A DNA stretch of 64,000 nucleotides, taken from Deltaproteobacteria bacterium IMCC39146 (GTDB lineage Bacteria > Desulfobacterota > Desulfuromonadia > Desulfuromonadales > BM103). The position numbers were made by a program, and so were the translations under genes. Of this stretch, positions 41,481-50,566 are shown one piece after another (position 1 is the first letter of the stretch; each line of letters opens with the position of its first letter). The notes under the pieces were generated by a model. It ran no database searches and had not been told where the DNA came from. It saw nothing but the letters and a program-made list of their open reading frames with translations. The DNA is taken from positions 1 through 64,000 of the forward strand of contig JARUHP010000018.1 of the NCBI GenBank assembly GCA_030005635.1, written 5' to 3'.

Positions 41481-43109
41481 ATGTACGAATCATTTTTTTC
41501 TTTAAAAGAAAAACCTTTTGCTCTAACCCCGAATCCTCGCTTTCTATTCTTGAGCAAAACCCACAATGAGGTTTACGCTCACCTGATTTATGGTATCGAA
41601 AGTCGAGCCGGCTTCGTAGAGGTGACCGGTGAGGTTGGGACCGGAAAAACCACCATCCTGCGGACTCTACTTTCACATCTGGACGAAAGTAAATATCGGG
41701 TTGCTTTCATATTCAATCCTAAATTGACGGCTTTTGAGCTCTTGCGCAACATCAACCGCGAATTCGGCGTCGATGACGCTGGTACCAGTAACCCTGACCT
41801 GATCCATGCTCTGAATACATTCCTCCTTGCAGAGAATGAAGCCGGACGGACTCCAATCCTGGTCATTGACGAAGCGCAGAACCTTTCAGGAGAGGTGCTG
41901 GAGCAGATCCGCCTGCTTTCGAATCTCGAGACTGAGGATGACAAGCTGATCCAGGTCATCCTTGTTGGACAGCCCGAACTGCGCCACCATCTGAGTGATC
42001 ACAGCCTGCGCCAGTTGAATCAGCGCATTGCCGTGCGTTACCAACTACGCCCTCTCAATCGTGAAGAGACCGCTTCCTATGTTCTGCATCGTCTCAACAT
42101 TGCAGGTCGTCGCGACGGCAACCTGTTTTCTGCCGCAGCGTTGAAGAAAGTGTTTGCCTGCTCTGGTGGTATCCCACGCCGGGTGAACCTGATCTGTGAC
42201 CGTTCGCTGCTGACTGCTTACTCCGAAGAGCGCGGTGTTATCTCTGCTCGTGATGTCAACCAGGCCGTTAAAGAGTTGGCCGGAATGGGCGAGGGGGCAC
42301 AGAGTCACTTTGATATGCCATGGAAAGCGCTAACTTTTGCCGTGGCCGCTGTGTTGGTCATGTTGATTGGTTTTTTCCTTGCGTCGCCATTCAGTAACGC
42401 TCCTGAGGAAGCTCTTGTTCAAACTCAGCCTGTTCAGGTCGTTGAACAGAAAACCATCGCTAAGGTCGAGCCTGTTACGCAAAAGGCTGCTTCTCTAGAA
42501 ATTCCTGAAATCTCTGGCCTAGACAGCTTGATCGCTTCCTGCAACGCTCTTTTTGTCGCTTGGGATGTTGCACCTCTGCCAGAGGACTTCTCTTCCCGGG
42601 ACTTTGATTTCGATAAAATCTTTAGTTTGCGCGGTTTCAAGCTCGCACGCCTCGCAGGTGATTTTGAAACCCTGAGCAAATTCAATGTGCCTCTGCTTGT
42701 GCCTTTACCAGAAGAGAAGGGCGGCGGTTATCTTGCTGTCCTCGGGCGGGCGGAAGCAGGGATGTGGTCGATCGCGCCGGCATACCAGGGTCGTAACACT
42801 TTGAATGCCTCAGAATTGAAAGGCCTGGGGATACAGATGGCCCTGGTTCCATGGGTTGATTTCGCATCGATTGGCTATGTCGCTGTTCCTGGGGTAAAAG
42901 GTGAAAGTGTTCGCCGACTACAGTACCTGCTCGGGCTTTCGGGATGCGCTGATGTCTCAACCAGCGGTCGTTTCGATCCTTCCAGTATTCAGTGCGTTAA
43001 GGGCTTTCAACGTCGGCAGGGCCTGATCGTTGATGGCCTGGTTGGTCCCAGGACTTTGATTCTTCTTTACCAACTGACCGGTACCTACAAAATGCCCCGT
43101 CTTTCATGA
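41481..43109 (+). CDS. gspA: GspA/ExeA-like ATPase with transmembrane and peptidoglycan-binding parts
   Basis: 542 residues. The cytoplasmic AAA domain has MYESFFSLKEKPFALTPNP at its start, Walker A GEVGTGKTT at about 50-58, Walker B PILVIDEAQNL and GGIPRRVNLICDRSL. One membrane helix follows (about 277-300, KALTFAVAAVLVMLIGFFLAS), then a periplasmic region and a C-terminal peptidoglycan-binding domain (RRLQYLLGLSG, FQRRQGLIVDGLVGPRT). In the ExeAB model, GspA opens the cell wall for the secretin with GspB. The next gene is gspB, 21 bases away. A GGGGGA site lies about 12 bases before the ATG. Confidence 0.92.
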   Translation: MYESFFSLKEKPFALTPNPRFLFLSKTHNEVYAHLIYGIESRAGFVEVTGEVGTGKTTILRTLLSHLDESKYRVAFIFNPKLTAFELLRNINREFGVDDAGTSNPDLIHALNTFLLAENEAGRTPILVIDEAQNLSGEVLEQIRLLSNLETEDDKLIQVILVGQPELRHHLSDHSLRQLNQRIAVRYQLRPLNREETASYVLHRLNIAGRRDGNLFSAAALKKVFACSGGIPRRVNLICDRSLLTAYSEERGVISARDVNQAVKELAGMGEGAQSHFDMPWKALTFAVAAVLVMLIGFFLASPFSNAPEEALVQTQPVQVVEQKTIAKVEPVTQKAASLEIPEISGLDSLIASCNALFVAWDVAPLPEDFSSRDFDFDKIFSLRGFKLARLAGDFETLSKFNVPLLVPLPEEKGGGYLAVLGRAEAGMWSIAPAYQGRNTLNASELKGLGIQMALVPWVDFASIGYVAVPGVKGESVRRLQYLLGLSGCADVSTSGRFDPSSIQCVKGFQRRQGLIVDGLVGPRTLILLYQLTGTYKMPRLS

Positions 43110-43130
43110 CGGCTGTGAGGAAAACGTCTG

Positions 43131-43886
43131 ATGAGCTCCATTCTTAAAGCTCTGCGAAAAATAGAAGAAGAGAAACGCGTCGCTAATCACGCGGCTCCAG
43201 ATCTGAGGATGGACCAGGGTAATTCCGGTAAGAAGGCACGGCCTTATCTACCGGTAGTCGCCGGCATCGCACTCGGCGCTGTGTGTGTCAGCCTCTTTGG
43301 TCTCTGGTTCTCTTCAGACACCCCTGAGATTTCGAACCAGTCTCAGCAACAGCCTATGGTTCCTGTCGTTGAAAGCAAGCAGGCCGTTCCGCCTGCGGTC
43401 GTGGCTAAAGAGGAGATGTTGGAAACTTCTTCAAAAAAGCCACAAACCGTTTCTGCTCAAGAGCCAATCACTGAGCCTGTTGCAGAAGCCGTTAAGATCC
43501 GTGAAGTGATTATGCCTGTGGAAGCTATGCCGGTGATCTCTATGCAGACTGAGCCGAAAAAACAGGAGCCAAAGATCGTTCCTGAGAGAAAGGCCCCGCT
43601 ACCAGAAGTTGTTTTGTCTGAAAGCGTGACTACGAACATAACCAAAGCATCAATACCTGAGCCGTTGGTCGTGAAACCCAAAACATTGCCCGAGGGAGTT
43701 CTGCTCAAGGTCTCTGAGACTTTTTATCATGATGACCCCGTCAACAGCATGGCTGTCGTCAATGATCTTCCGGTCATGATCGGCACCTTTGTTGACTCAG
43801 CGGTGGTGTTGGAAATTCACTCTGATAAAGTGGTCTTTAAGATTGGCGACGACTCCTACGATGTCCCTGTGACACCCCCACAGTAA
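43131..43886 (+). CDS. gspB: GspB-like secretion pathway protein
   Basis: 251 residues. It begins MSSILKALRKIEEEK, the cytoplasmic start typical of GspB, then one membrane helix (about 44-63) and a proline-rich periplasmic linker with PVAEAV-type repeats. The C-terminal 60 residues (YHDDPVNSMAVVNDLPVMIG) match the T2SSB fold, which binds GspA. It anchors or assembles the secretin in the outer membrane. GAGGA precedes the ATG. The pair GspA-GspB here may serve the GspE-like ATPase at 1.1 kb. The palindromic element copy C begins four bases after its stop. Confidence 0.9.
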   Translation: MSSILKALRKIEEEKRVANHAAPDLRMDQGNSGKKARPYLPVVAGIALGAVCVSLFGLWFSSDTPEISNQSQQQPMVPVVESKQAVPPAVVAKEEMLETSSKKPQTVSAQEPITEPVAEAVKIREVIMPVEAMPVISMQTEPKKQEPKIVPERKAPLPEVVLSESVTTNITKASIPEPLVVKPKTLPEGVLLKVSETFYHDDPVNSMAVVNDLPVMIGTFVDSAVVLEIHSDKVVFKIGDDSYDVPVTPPQ

Positions 43887-43889
43887 CTT

Positions 43890-43931
43890 CTAGCAGCCTG
43901 TCAGACTGCTCATGAACTGGCTGCAAATTCG
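43890..43931 (+). repeat. Partial copy C of the palindromic element
   Basis: Left half: CTAGCAGCCTGTCAGACTG then CTCATGAACTGGCTGCAAAT. It aligns over about 42 bases with 4411-4452, with about eight differences. The right end is missing. Confidence 0.75.
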
Positions 43932-44103
43932 TTTTATCCCAACTTCCATAGAGTCGAATAATCCCCATCTGACTGTAGAATATTCTACCTTTTCCTGTGT
44001 TGACTTTCTCGCTGGTTGCAAAGGAGTCGCAGTATTGCATACTTACCGATATGGCACGCAATATGAAGAATCGATACATGAACTTTTGCTTAAGGGATTA
44101 TTT

Positions 44104-45426
44104 ATGAATCGTAAAAGAATATTGGTTAAGAGCTTTTTGGCTAACTTGGCATTCTTTGTCGGGCTTTTTTTGCCATTCAGCTCATTACATGCAGCAACTC
44201 TTGATCAGCTGGTTCTGGAGGCTTTGACTCATAATCCTGACCTGGCTGCTGCAAAGGCGCGTTGGCAGCAAGCCTCACACAAGGCTCCCCAGGTAGGAAG
44301 CTTGATGGATCCGGTTCTTTCTTTTGCCTTTTCCAACTATCCTCATGACGACTTATCTAGTGATACTGCCCCAATGACCGGCAACGAAGTGAAGTTGGCA
44401 CAGGCTTTTCCCTTCCCCGGCAAGCTGGACGGCCGCTCTTCCATAGCCAATGAACAGGCCAACTGGTTCGAGTCTGTCTATCGCGATCAGCATTTTCAGA
44501 TTGCGCGCATGGTCAAGGACGCCTGGTACCGCCTCTACCTTAAAGGCCGGATAATAGCCGTCACTGAGCGCAATTTGGCCCTGGTCGACGATATTATTCG
44601 TTTGACCGAAGTTCGCTATGAGACAGGTTCCGGTTTACAGCAGGATGTTCTCAAGGCACAGGTGCAAAGATCCCAACTTATGGAGCGGTTGATGTCTTTA
44701 CGTCAGCAGCAGATAGCCGTGCAATCTGAGTTGAGCAGTCTCCTAAACAGACCTTCTGATAGCACTTTTGACATCCCGGAAGAGCTCGAATTGGTAGACA
44801 CTGACGTCAGCCTTGATGCCTTGCAGGCAGCTGGCGAAGAAAATCGCCCTATGACGACTGCTTACCAGTCTTTGCTCAAGCGCTATCGGCAGCAAGGCAA
44901 ACTGGCTAAACTCAACGATTACCCCGACATGACCCTCTGGACAAGCTGGCGCTTCCGTGATGACGACTTGCCTGATGGAGGCACCGACTTTGTCAGCGCC
45001 GGGATCAGCGTGAGCCTGCCTGTATACCGTGAAAAAAGACGCGCCGAGAAAGCTGAAGCGCTGGCAGGTTTGAGGATGGCCGAAAAACAGGCCGAGTCTT
45101 TCCAGAATAGTGTTGAGGAAAAAATCCGCACGGCCTACAGCCGCATGGAGGAAACACAACAACAGACCAGGCTCTATAGTGAAGGGATTATTCCCCAGAC
45201 CAGCCAAAGTTTGCAGTCCGCCCTGAGCTCTTACCAGGTTGGCAAGGTGCCTTTTGTTAGTTTGCTTGGTGCCTTGATGACGACCTATCAGGCAGAAATG
45301 GAATATTATCGCGTGAGCACCGAATATATGCGTAGTCTGGCCTGGTTAGAGGCAGAGACGACCTTGCCGTTAATCGGTCCGCCATTGCAAGATGTTGACC
45401 TACAGACATCTGACTTCAGCAAATAA
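44104..45426 (+). CDS. cusC: TolC-family outer membrane efflux protein (CusC/CzcC-like)
   Basis: 440 residues with a signal peptide (LANLAFFVGLFLPFSSLHA). Two outer-membrane efflux (OEP) repeats: LDQLVLEALTHNPDLAAAKA and a second near MAEKQAESFQNSVEEKIRTA. As TolC-like trimer it forms the outer exit duct of the efflux complex. The ATG at 44104, with AAGGGA upstream, is chosen; a longer reading to 43912 starts inside the palindromic element. First gene of a cusCBA-type operon; cusB follows after 28 bases. No lipobox is evident. The substrate is inferred from the neighbours. Confidence 0.87.
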   Translation: MNRKRILVKSFLANLAFFVGLFLPFSSLHAATLDQLVLEALTHNPDLAAAKARWQQASHKAPQVGSLMDPVLSFAFSNYPHDDLSSDTAPMTGNEVKLAQAFPFPGKLDGRSSIANEQANWFESVYRDQHFQIARMVKDAWYRLYLKGRIIAVTERNLALVDDIIRLTEVRYETGSGLQQDVLKAQVQRSQLMERLMSLRQQQIAVQSELSSLLNRPSDSTFDIPEELELVDTDVSLDALQAAGEENRPMTTAYQSLLKRYRQQGKLAKLNDYPDMTLWTSWRFRDDDLPDGGTDFVSAGISVSLPVYREKRRAEKAEALAGLRMAEKQAESFQNSVEEKIRTAYSRMEETQQQTRLYSEGIIPQTSQSLQSALSSYQVGKVPFVSLLGALMTTYQAEMEYYRVSTEYMRSLAWLEAETTLPLIGPPLQDVDLQTSDFSK

Positions 45427-45454
45427 TCAGTTAAACACCGAATTTGAGGACATC

Positions 45455-47005
45455 ATGAGTCAAAGAAAACATTCCACCTGGATCATCGCCCTGGTCGGCA
45501 TCATCTCCGCCATAGGCCTCAGCCTGGCTTTGACCGGCTGCAACAGCGACAAGCCGGTCGCCGGTACAGATCAGGCTGCCCCGGCCTCTGTCGAGACAGT
45601 TGAACAACCGGCCCAGCAGTATACCTGCGGTATGCACCCGATGATCATTACCGATGAGCCCGGACAGTGCCCGATCTGCGGTATGGATCTGACACCGTTA
45701 AAATCCACGGGAGGTGCGGCCTCAGACAAGCCTGCTGGTGAGCGCAAGATCAAATACTGGGCGGCTCCCATGGACCCGACCTACATCCGCGACGAGCCGG
45801 GCAAATCACCGATGGGAATGGACCTCGTACCGGTCTACGAAGATGAGGCCTCTGGCGGGTCAATGATCACTATCGACCCGGTTGTGCAGCAGAATATGGG
45901 GGTGCGGACTGCCACGGTGGGGCGGCGCACCCTGAATCGGTCTATCCGCACTGTCGGTCTGGTCGACTACGACGAGCCGCAGGTCTATTCGGTCAACGCC
46001 AAGGTTGACGGCTGGATCGATCGTCTCTATGTCGACGAGACCGGGCAGGTGGTGAAGAAGGGAGAGCCGCTGCTGGAGATCTACAGCCCCAATTTGGTGT
46101 CTGCCCAGGAAGAATACCTGCTCGCCTTGCGTAATCGGGACAAGCTCAAGGAAAGTTCCTTTGCCCAGATTGCTGATGGCGCCGACCGGCTGCTGGAATC
46201 GAGCCGCAAACGCCTAGAATACTATGATATCAGCGACCGGCAAATCGACCAGTTGGAGAAAAGTGGCAACGTGCGCAAGACCATGACCCTGTACTCCCCG
46301 CAGAAGGGTATCGTCATGATGAAGATTGCTTTCGAAGGGCAGTTCATCAAAGCCGGCATGGAGTTATTCAAAATCGGCGACATCTCAAATGTCTGGGTCT
46401 TTGCCGATATCTACGAGTACGAACTCCCCTGGGTCAAGGTCGGCCAGGAAGCGGAGATCCGGCTCCCCTTTGCCGGAGGTAAGACCCTGAGCGCCAAGAT
46501 CAGCTACATCTATCCTTACGTCGAGCCTAAAACCCGCACGGTGAAGGCGCGCCTGGAGTTCGCCAACCCCGGATTCGAGCTCAAACCCGACATGTACGTC
46601 AACGTGCGCATCAAGGGGAGCGAGGTCAGGGATGTGCTGACTGTTCCGGTTGAAGCGGTGATCAACTCAGGCGAGAAAAAGCTTGTTTTCGTGGCTCTTG
46701 GCGACGGCAGGTTCGAGCCTCGTCAGATCAAGGTCGGGATGCAGGACGAGGAAGGGTATGTGCAGATTATCCAGGGGGTCCTCGAAGGTGAACGGGTTGT
46801 CACCAGCGCCCAGTTCCTGTTCGATTCCGAGAGCAGGCTGCGCGAAGCGATCCAGAAGATGCGTCAGCCCAAGCCCAAGCCCAAGCCCAAGCCCAAGCCT
46901 GAGCCTGAGCCTGAACCTGAGCCTGAGGACCATGCCGGGCATGATATGGCAGACCAGTCCGATGCGAGTCTTCAGGAAGAAGAGCTTGAAGATTTGTTTA
47001 AATGA
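45455..47005 (+). CDS. cusB: CusB-type RND efflux periplasmic adaptor
   Basis: 516 residues. The signal ends LALTGC, giving a lipoprotein lipobox. Two heavy-metal-binding domains (HMBD) follow: CGMHP with CPICGMD (Cys-rich) and a Cys-free APMDPTYIRDEPGKSPMGMD. Then the barrel-sandwich and hairpin adaptor domain: DGWIDRLYVDETGQVVKKGE and AEIRLPFAGG. The C-terminus carries a proline repeat (KP then EP units) and DHAGHDM, probably a flexible metal-binding tail. It connects CusC to CusA. GAGGA precedes the ATG at 45455. The gap to cusA (47006-47105) is a low-complexity repeat. Confidence 0.92.
   Translation: MSQRKHSTWIIALVGIISAIGLSLALTGCNSDKPVAGTDQAAPASVETVEQPAQQYTCGMHPMIITDEPGQCPICGMDLTPLKSTGGAASDKPAGERKIKYWAAPMDPTYIRDEPGKSPMGMDLVPVYEDEASGGSMITIDPVVQQNMGVRTATVGRRTLNRSIRTVGLVDYDEPQVYSVNAKVDGWIDRLYVDETGQVVKKGEPLLEIYSPNLVSAQEEYLLALRNRDKLKESSFAQIADGADRLLESSRKRLEYYDISDRQIDQLEKSGNVRKTMTLYSPQKGIVMMKIAFEGQFIKAGMELFKIGDISNVWVFADIYEYELPWVKVGQEAEIRLPFAGGKTLSAKISYIYPYVEPKTRTVKARLEFANPGFELKPDMYVNVRIKGSEVRDVLTVPVEAVINSGEKKLVFVALGDGRFEPRQIKVGMQDEEGYVQIIQGVLEGERVVTSAQFLFDSESRLREAIQKMRQPKPKPKPKPKPEPEPEPEPEDHAGHDMADQSDASLQEEELEDLFK
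46868..46926 (+). repeat. Tandem 6-bp units in cusB (AAGCCC then GAGCCT types)
   Basis: Five AAGCCC units are followed by four to five GAGCCT-like units. They encode a KP/EP repeat in the C-terminal tail of CusB. Confidence 0.85.
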
Positions 47006-47013
47006 ATCAGTGA

Positions 47014-47095
47014 GGAGTTAAGAGTCAGGAGTTAGGGGACAAAGCATTTATCCGTCAACCCTCACCCCTCTCGCCTCACCCCTCACGCTTATAGG
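47014..47095. repeat. GAGTTAGGAG-type low-complexity repeat between cusB and cusA
   Basis: GTGAGGAGTTAAGAGTCAGG then, 40 bases later, an approximately inverted CCCTCACCCCTCTCGCCTCA region. No coding. It may fold between the two genes. Confidence 0.65.
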
Positions 47096-47105
47096 AATTT
47101 AATCC

Positions 47106-50100
47106 ATGCTTGAAAAAATCATTGATTGGTCCAGTCGCAACCGCTTCATGGTCATCCTGGCAACGGCGTTCGTTGTAGTCGGGGGGATCTATGCGCTGCG
47201 CAATATTCCGATTGATGCCATCCCCGACCTTTCCGATGTGCAAGTGATCATCTTTACCGAGTATCCGGGGCAGGCGCCGCAGGTGGTAGAGGACCAGGTC
47301 ACCTATCCCCTGACGACGCAGATGCTGGCGGTCCCGGGAGCCAAAGATGTACGGGGTTACTCCTTCTTCGGTCTCTCCTTCGTCTATATCATCTTCGAAG
47401 ACGGCACCGATATGTACTGGGCCCGCTCCCGGGTTCTCGAATACCTGAATTACGCCGCGGGGCGACTGCCGAAGGGGGTCACCCCGTCGCTGGGACCTGA
47501 TGCGACCGGTGTCGGCTGGGTCTACCAGTATGCGCTCAAGAGCGACCGGCATGATCTGCAGCAACTGCGATCAATCCAGGATTGGTTTCTGCGCTACGAG
47601 CTGACGGCGGTCGAGGGGGTCTCCGAGGTTGCCTCCATCGGCGGCTACGTCAAGCAGTACCAGGTGGCAGTCGACCCGGATCGGCTGCTAGCCTATCACA
47701 TCACCATCCCCCAGATTCGCCAGGCCATCCAGCGCAGCAATAACGACGTCGGCGGACGGGTGATCGAGATGGCCGAGACCGAGTTCATGGTCCGAGGCCT
47801 GGGATACATTCAGTCGACACAGGATATCGAGCAGATCGTGGTCGGCTCGGATATGCGCGGGACGCCGATTTTGCTCCGGGATCTGGCCGAGGTCAAACTT
47901 GGCCCGGAGATGCGTCGAGGTCTGGCCGAACTCAACGGGGAAGGGGAGGTCGTAGGCGGTATCGTCGTCATGCGTTTCGGCGAGAACGCCCGAGCTGTCA
48001 TTGAGCGGGTTGATAGAAAACTCGAGGATCTTAAAGTCGGACTTCCCGAAGGAGTGGAAATAATAACCGTCTATGACCGCGCAGGACTCATCGATCGCTC
48101 CGTAGCCAATCTCAAAGAAAAGCTTTTGGAAGAGAGCATCGTCGTCGCCCTGGTGATTATCCTTTTCCTCTTCCATCTGCCGAGCGCCGCTGTGGTCATT
48201 CTGGCGCTTCCCGTCGGCATTCTGATGTCTTTCATCATCATGTATATGCAGGGACTCAATGTCAATATCATGAGTCTCGGCGGCATCGCTATCGCTATCG
48301 GCACCATGGTTGATTCTGCGATCATCATGGTCGAGAATGCCCACAAGCGTATTGAGTATGAGCCGGATAAACCGCGTACCGAGGTGATCATCGCCGCGGC
48401 CAAGGAGGTCGGCCCCACCATCTTCTTCGCTCTGCTGGTAATCACCGTCTCCTTCGCCCCGGTTTTCACCCTGCAGGAGCAGGCGGGACGCATGTTCAAA
48501 CCCCTGGCCTTCACCAAGACGTACGCCATGGCGACGGCCGCCATTGTCTCCATTACCCTGGTGCCGGTGCTGATGGTCTGGTTCATCCGTGGACGCGTCC
48601 GCAAGGAAACGGACAACCCCATCAATCGTGCACTCATCGGCGGTTACAAGCCGGTCGTCGATTTCGTTCTGCGCTGGCGCAAAATGACTCTGCTGGTGGC
48701 GCTGGCGCTGACGCTCTCCATCGCATGGCCCGTCAGCAAAATGGGCACGGAATTCATGCCGCCTCTCTACGAGGGGGATCTGCTCTACATGCCGACCACC
48801 CTGCCGGGGATCTCGGTCACCAAGGCGAAGGAGCTTCTGCAGCAGACCGACCGCATCATCGCTACCTTCCCCGAGGTGCATCATGTCTTCGGCAAGGTCG
48901 GCCGGGCCGAGACGGCCACCGATCCGGCGCCGCTCTCTATGCTCGAAACGACGATCATGCTCAAAGCCGAGGACGAATGGCGTAAATTGCCCACCCCCCG
49001 CTTCTACTCAGACTGGCCGCAGTGGACCGAATGGGTGAAGAAGCCGCTGCGTTGGGTGCTGCCGGAAGAGAAGACGATAACGGTGGCACAACTCACTGAG
49101 GAGTTGAATAACGCCATCCAGTTCCCCGGTCTGACCAACGCCTGGACCATGCCGATCAAAACCCGCATCGACATGCTCTCCACCGGTATCAGAACTCCGG
49201 TCGGCATCAAGGTCATGGGGGATGACCTGCAGACCCTCTCCGATCTCGGCGAGGAAATCGAGGCATTGGTGCGTACCTTGCCCGGGACACTCTCCGCCTT
49301 CTCCGAGCGTGTCACCGGCGGGAATTATCTCGATTTCGTCATAGACCGCGCAGAAATCGCCCGCTACGGCCTGACCGTGGCCGATGTGCAGGACATTATT
49401 CAGAGCGCCATCGGTGGTATGAATGTCACTCAGACTGTCGAGGGGCTGGAACGCTACTCTGTCAACATCCGCTACATGCGCGATTACCGTAACGACCTGC
49501 CGGCTCTCAATCGGGTCCTTATTCCCCTCAAGGACGGCGGTCACATTCCTATTTCCCAGGTCGCCGATATCCAGATCAAGAAGGGCCCTCCTGCGATCAA
49601 GAGTGAAAATGCCCGGCGCACAGCCTGGATCTACGTCGACCTGAAGGGGATCGACGTCGGCACCTACGTCGAAAATGCCCGCAAAGCGGTAGCAGAGCAA
49701 GTGAAGTTGCCGCCTGGATACAACATCGTCTGGAGCGGCCAATACGAGTACATCGAGGCGACAAGGGCGCGGCTCATGGTGATCATCCCGATGACCGCCT
49801 TGATCATTTTCCTTCTGCTCTACATCAGCACTCAATCAGTCGTGAAGACAGGCATCATTCTCCTGTCGGTTCCGTTCGCGCTTGTCGGGGCTTACTGGCT
49901 GATGTATCTGCTCGGGTACAATTCCTCGATCGGGGTCGCGGTCGGCCTTATCGCTCTGGCGGGGCTCTCGGCCGAAACCGGAGTGGTGATGCTCCTCTAC
50001 CTCGATATTGCCTATAAGAGATGGCAGGACGAAGGTCGCATGCTGACCCGAGGCGATCTGCATCAGGCCGTCATGTACGGAGCGGTGCAGCGTATCCGTC

Positions 50101-50324
50101 CCAAGGCCATGACCGTGGTGACCATTATCGTCGGCCTCTTCCCCATTATGTGGAGCACCGGGGCGGGCGCTGATGTCATGAAGCGGATCGCCGCCCCCAT
50201 GGTCGGCGGCTCCATCACCTCGCTGCTGGTCATCATGCTTGTCATGCCTATTATTTACTTTATCTGGCGCAGCATCGGGCTTGATAAATCGATGGAACCG
50301 ACGATGGAAGACGACAAGCATTAA
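47106..50324 (+). CDS. cusA: CusA/CzcA-type heavy metal RND efflux pump
   Basis: 1072 residues, within the HME-RND range (CusA is about 1047). Twelve membrane segments; the start is SRNRFMVILATAFVVVGGIYALRNIP, followed by the porter domain IPDLSDVQVIIFTEYPGQAP and proton-relay helix 4 region LGGIAIAIGTMVDSAIIMVEN. The FMPPLYEGDLLYMPTT segment is a typical CusA feature. It exports Cu(I)/Ag(I), or a divalent metal if Czc-like; the Met-rich adaptor and Met/His-rich neighbours favour Cu/Ag. The third gene of the cus operon. Confidence 0.93.
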   Translation: MLEKIIDWSSRNRFMVILATAFVVVGGIYALRNIPIDAIPDLSDVQVIIFTEYPGQAPQVVEDQVTYPLTTQMLAVPGAKDVRGYSFFGLSFVYIIFEDGTDMYWARSRVLEYLNYAAGRLPKGVTPSLGPDATGVGWVYQYALKSDRHDLQQLRSIQDWFLRYELTAVEGVSEVASIGGYVKQYQVAVDPDRLLAYHITIPQIRQAIQRSNNDVGGRVIEMAETEFMVRGLGYIQSTQDIEQIVVGSDMRGTPILLRDLAEVKLGPEMRRGLAELNGEGEVVGGIVVMRFGENARAVIERVDRKLEDLKVGLPEGVEIITVYDRAGLIDRSVANLKEKLLEESIVVALVIILFLFHLPSAAVVILALPVGILMSFIIMYMQGLNVNIMSLGGIAIAIGTMVDSAIIMVENAHKRIEYEPDKPRTEVIIAAAKEVGPTIFFALLVITVSFAPVFTLQEQAGRMFKPLAFTKTYAMATAAIVSITLVPVLMVWFIRGRVRKETDNPINRALIGGYKPVVDFVLRWRKMTLLVALALTLSIAWPVSKMGTEFMPPLYEGDLLYMPTTLPGISVTKAKELLQQTDRIIATFPEVHHVFGKVGRAETATDPAPLSMLETTIMLKAEDEWRKLPTPRFYSDWPQWTEWVKKPLRWVLPEEKTITVAQLTEELNNAIQFPGLTNAWTMPIKTRIDMLSTGIRTPVGIKVMGDDLQTLSDLGEEIEALVRTLPGTLSAFSERVTGGNYLDFVIDRAEIARYGLTVADVQDIIQSAIGGMNVTQTVEGLERYSVNIRYMRDYRNDLPALNRVLIPLKDGGHIPISQVADIQIKKGPPAIKSENARRTAWIYVDLKGIDVGTYVENARKAVAEQVKLPPGYNIVWSGQYEYIEATRARLMVIIPMTALIIFLLLYISTQSVVKTGIILLSVPFALVGAYWLMYLLGYNSSIGVAVGLIALAGLSAETGVVMLLYLDIAYKRWQDEGRMLTRGDLHQAVMYGAVQRIRPKAMTVVTIIVGLFPIMWSTGAGADVMKRIAAPMVGGSITSLLVIMLVMPIIYFIWRSIGLDKSMEPTMEDDKH

Positions 50325-50334
50325 AGAAGGTTCC

Positions 50335-50466
50335 CATGCCATTCTGGTAATGGCTGACAGCCTCAACCTCGGCGTTATTGCTGAAGGAGTCGAGAAACGT
50401 TCTCAACTCGATTCCTGCGAGGAAGGGTCGGCCCATGAAGCAGACTACCAGGCGTCAAAAATTAAC
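50335..50466 (+). pseudogene. Decayed fragment of an EAL-domain c-di-GMP phosphodiesterase
   Basis: The reading AILVMADSLNLGVIAEGVEK matches the EAL-domain C-terminal block (AxxLGLxVIAEGVE). The next DYQA resembles the DEYQG end. It lacks a start, the EAL motif and the catalytic core, and begins just ten bases after cusA. It is a remnant of a signalling gene left by deletion or insertion. The cusA stop is intact. Confidence 0.7.
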
Positions 50467-50513
50467 CCGGCGGCAATGCCGCCTCAACATAAATCAAGGA
50501 GATAAAAGATTTG

Positions 50514-50541
50514 TATAATAACAATGTCAGCTGGCAGCTGA
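50514..50541 (+). promoter_or_regulatory. Possible promoter and dyad upstream of the first Met/His-rich gene
   Basis: TATAAT at 50514-50519 precedes a perfect dyad TCAGCTG-G-CAGCTGA (50527-50541) overlapping the expected transcription start. No good -35 is seen. A metal-responsive repressor could bind it. Inference. Confidence 0.45.
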
Positions 50542-50566
50542 TCACAACCCAAAAGGAGATTCCACT

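Noticed and set aside
43993..44030. MerR- or CusR-type promoter before cusC (TTGACT and GACT/AGTC)
   Set aside because: The spacing to any -10 does not fit and the dyad is only four bases per arm.
47688..48884. 398-codon open frame on the minus strand inside cusA
   Set aside because: It is His/Asp/Glu-rich low-complexity antisense sequence of a GC-rich pump gene, with no domain or ribosome site.
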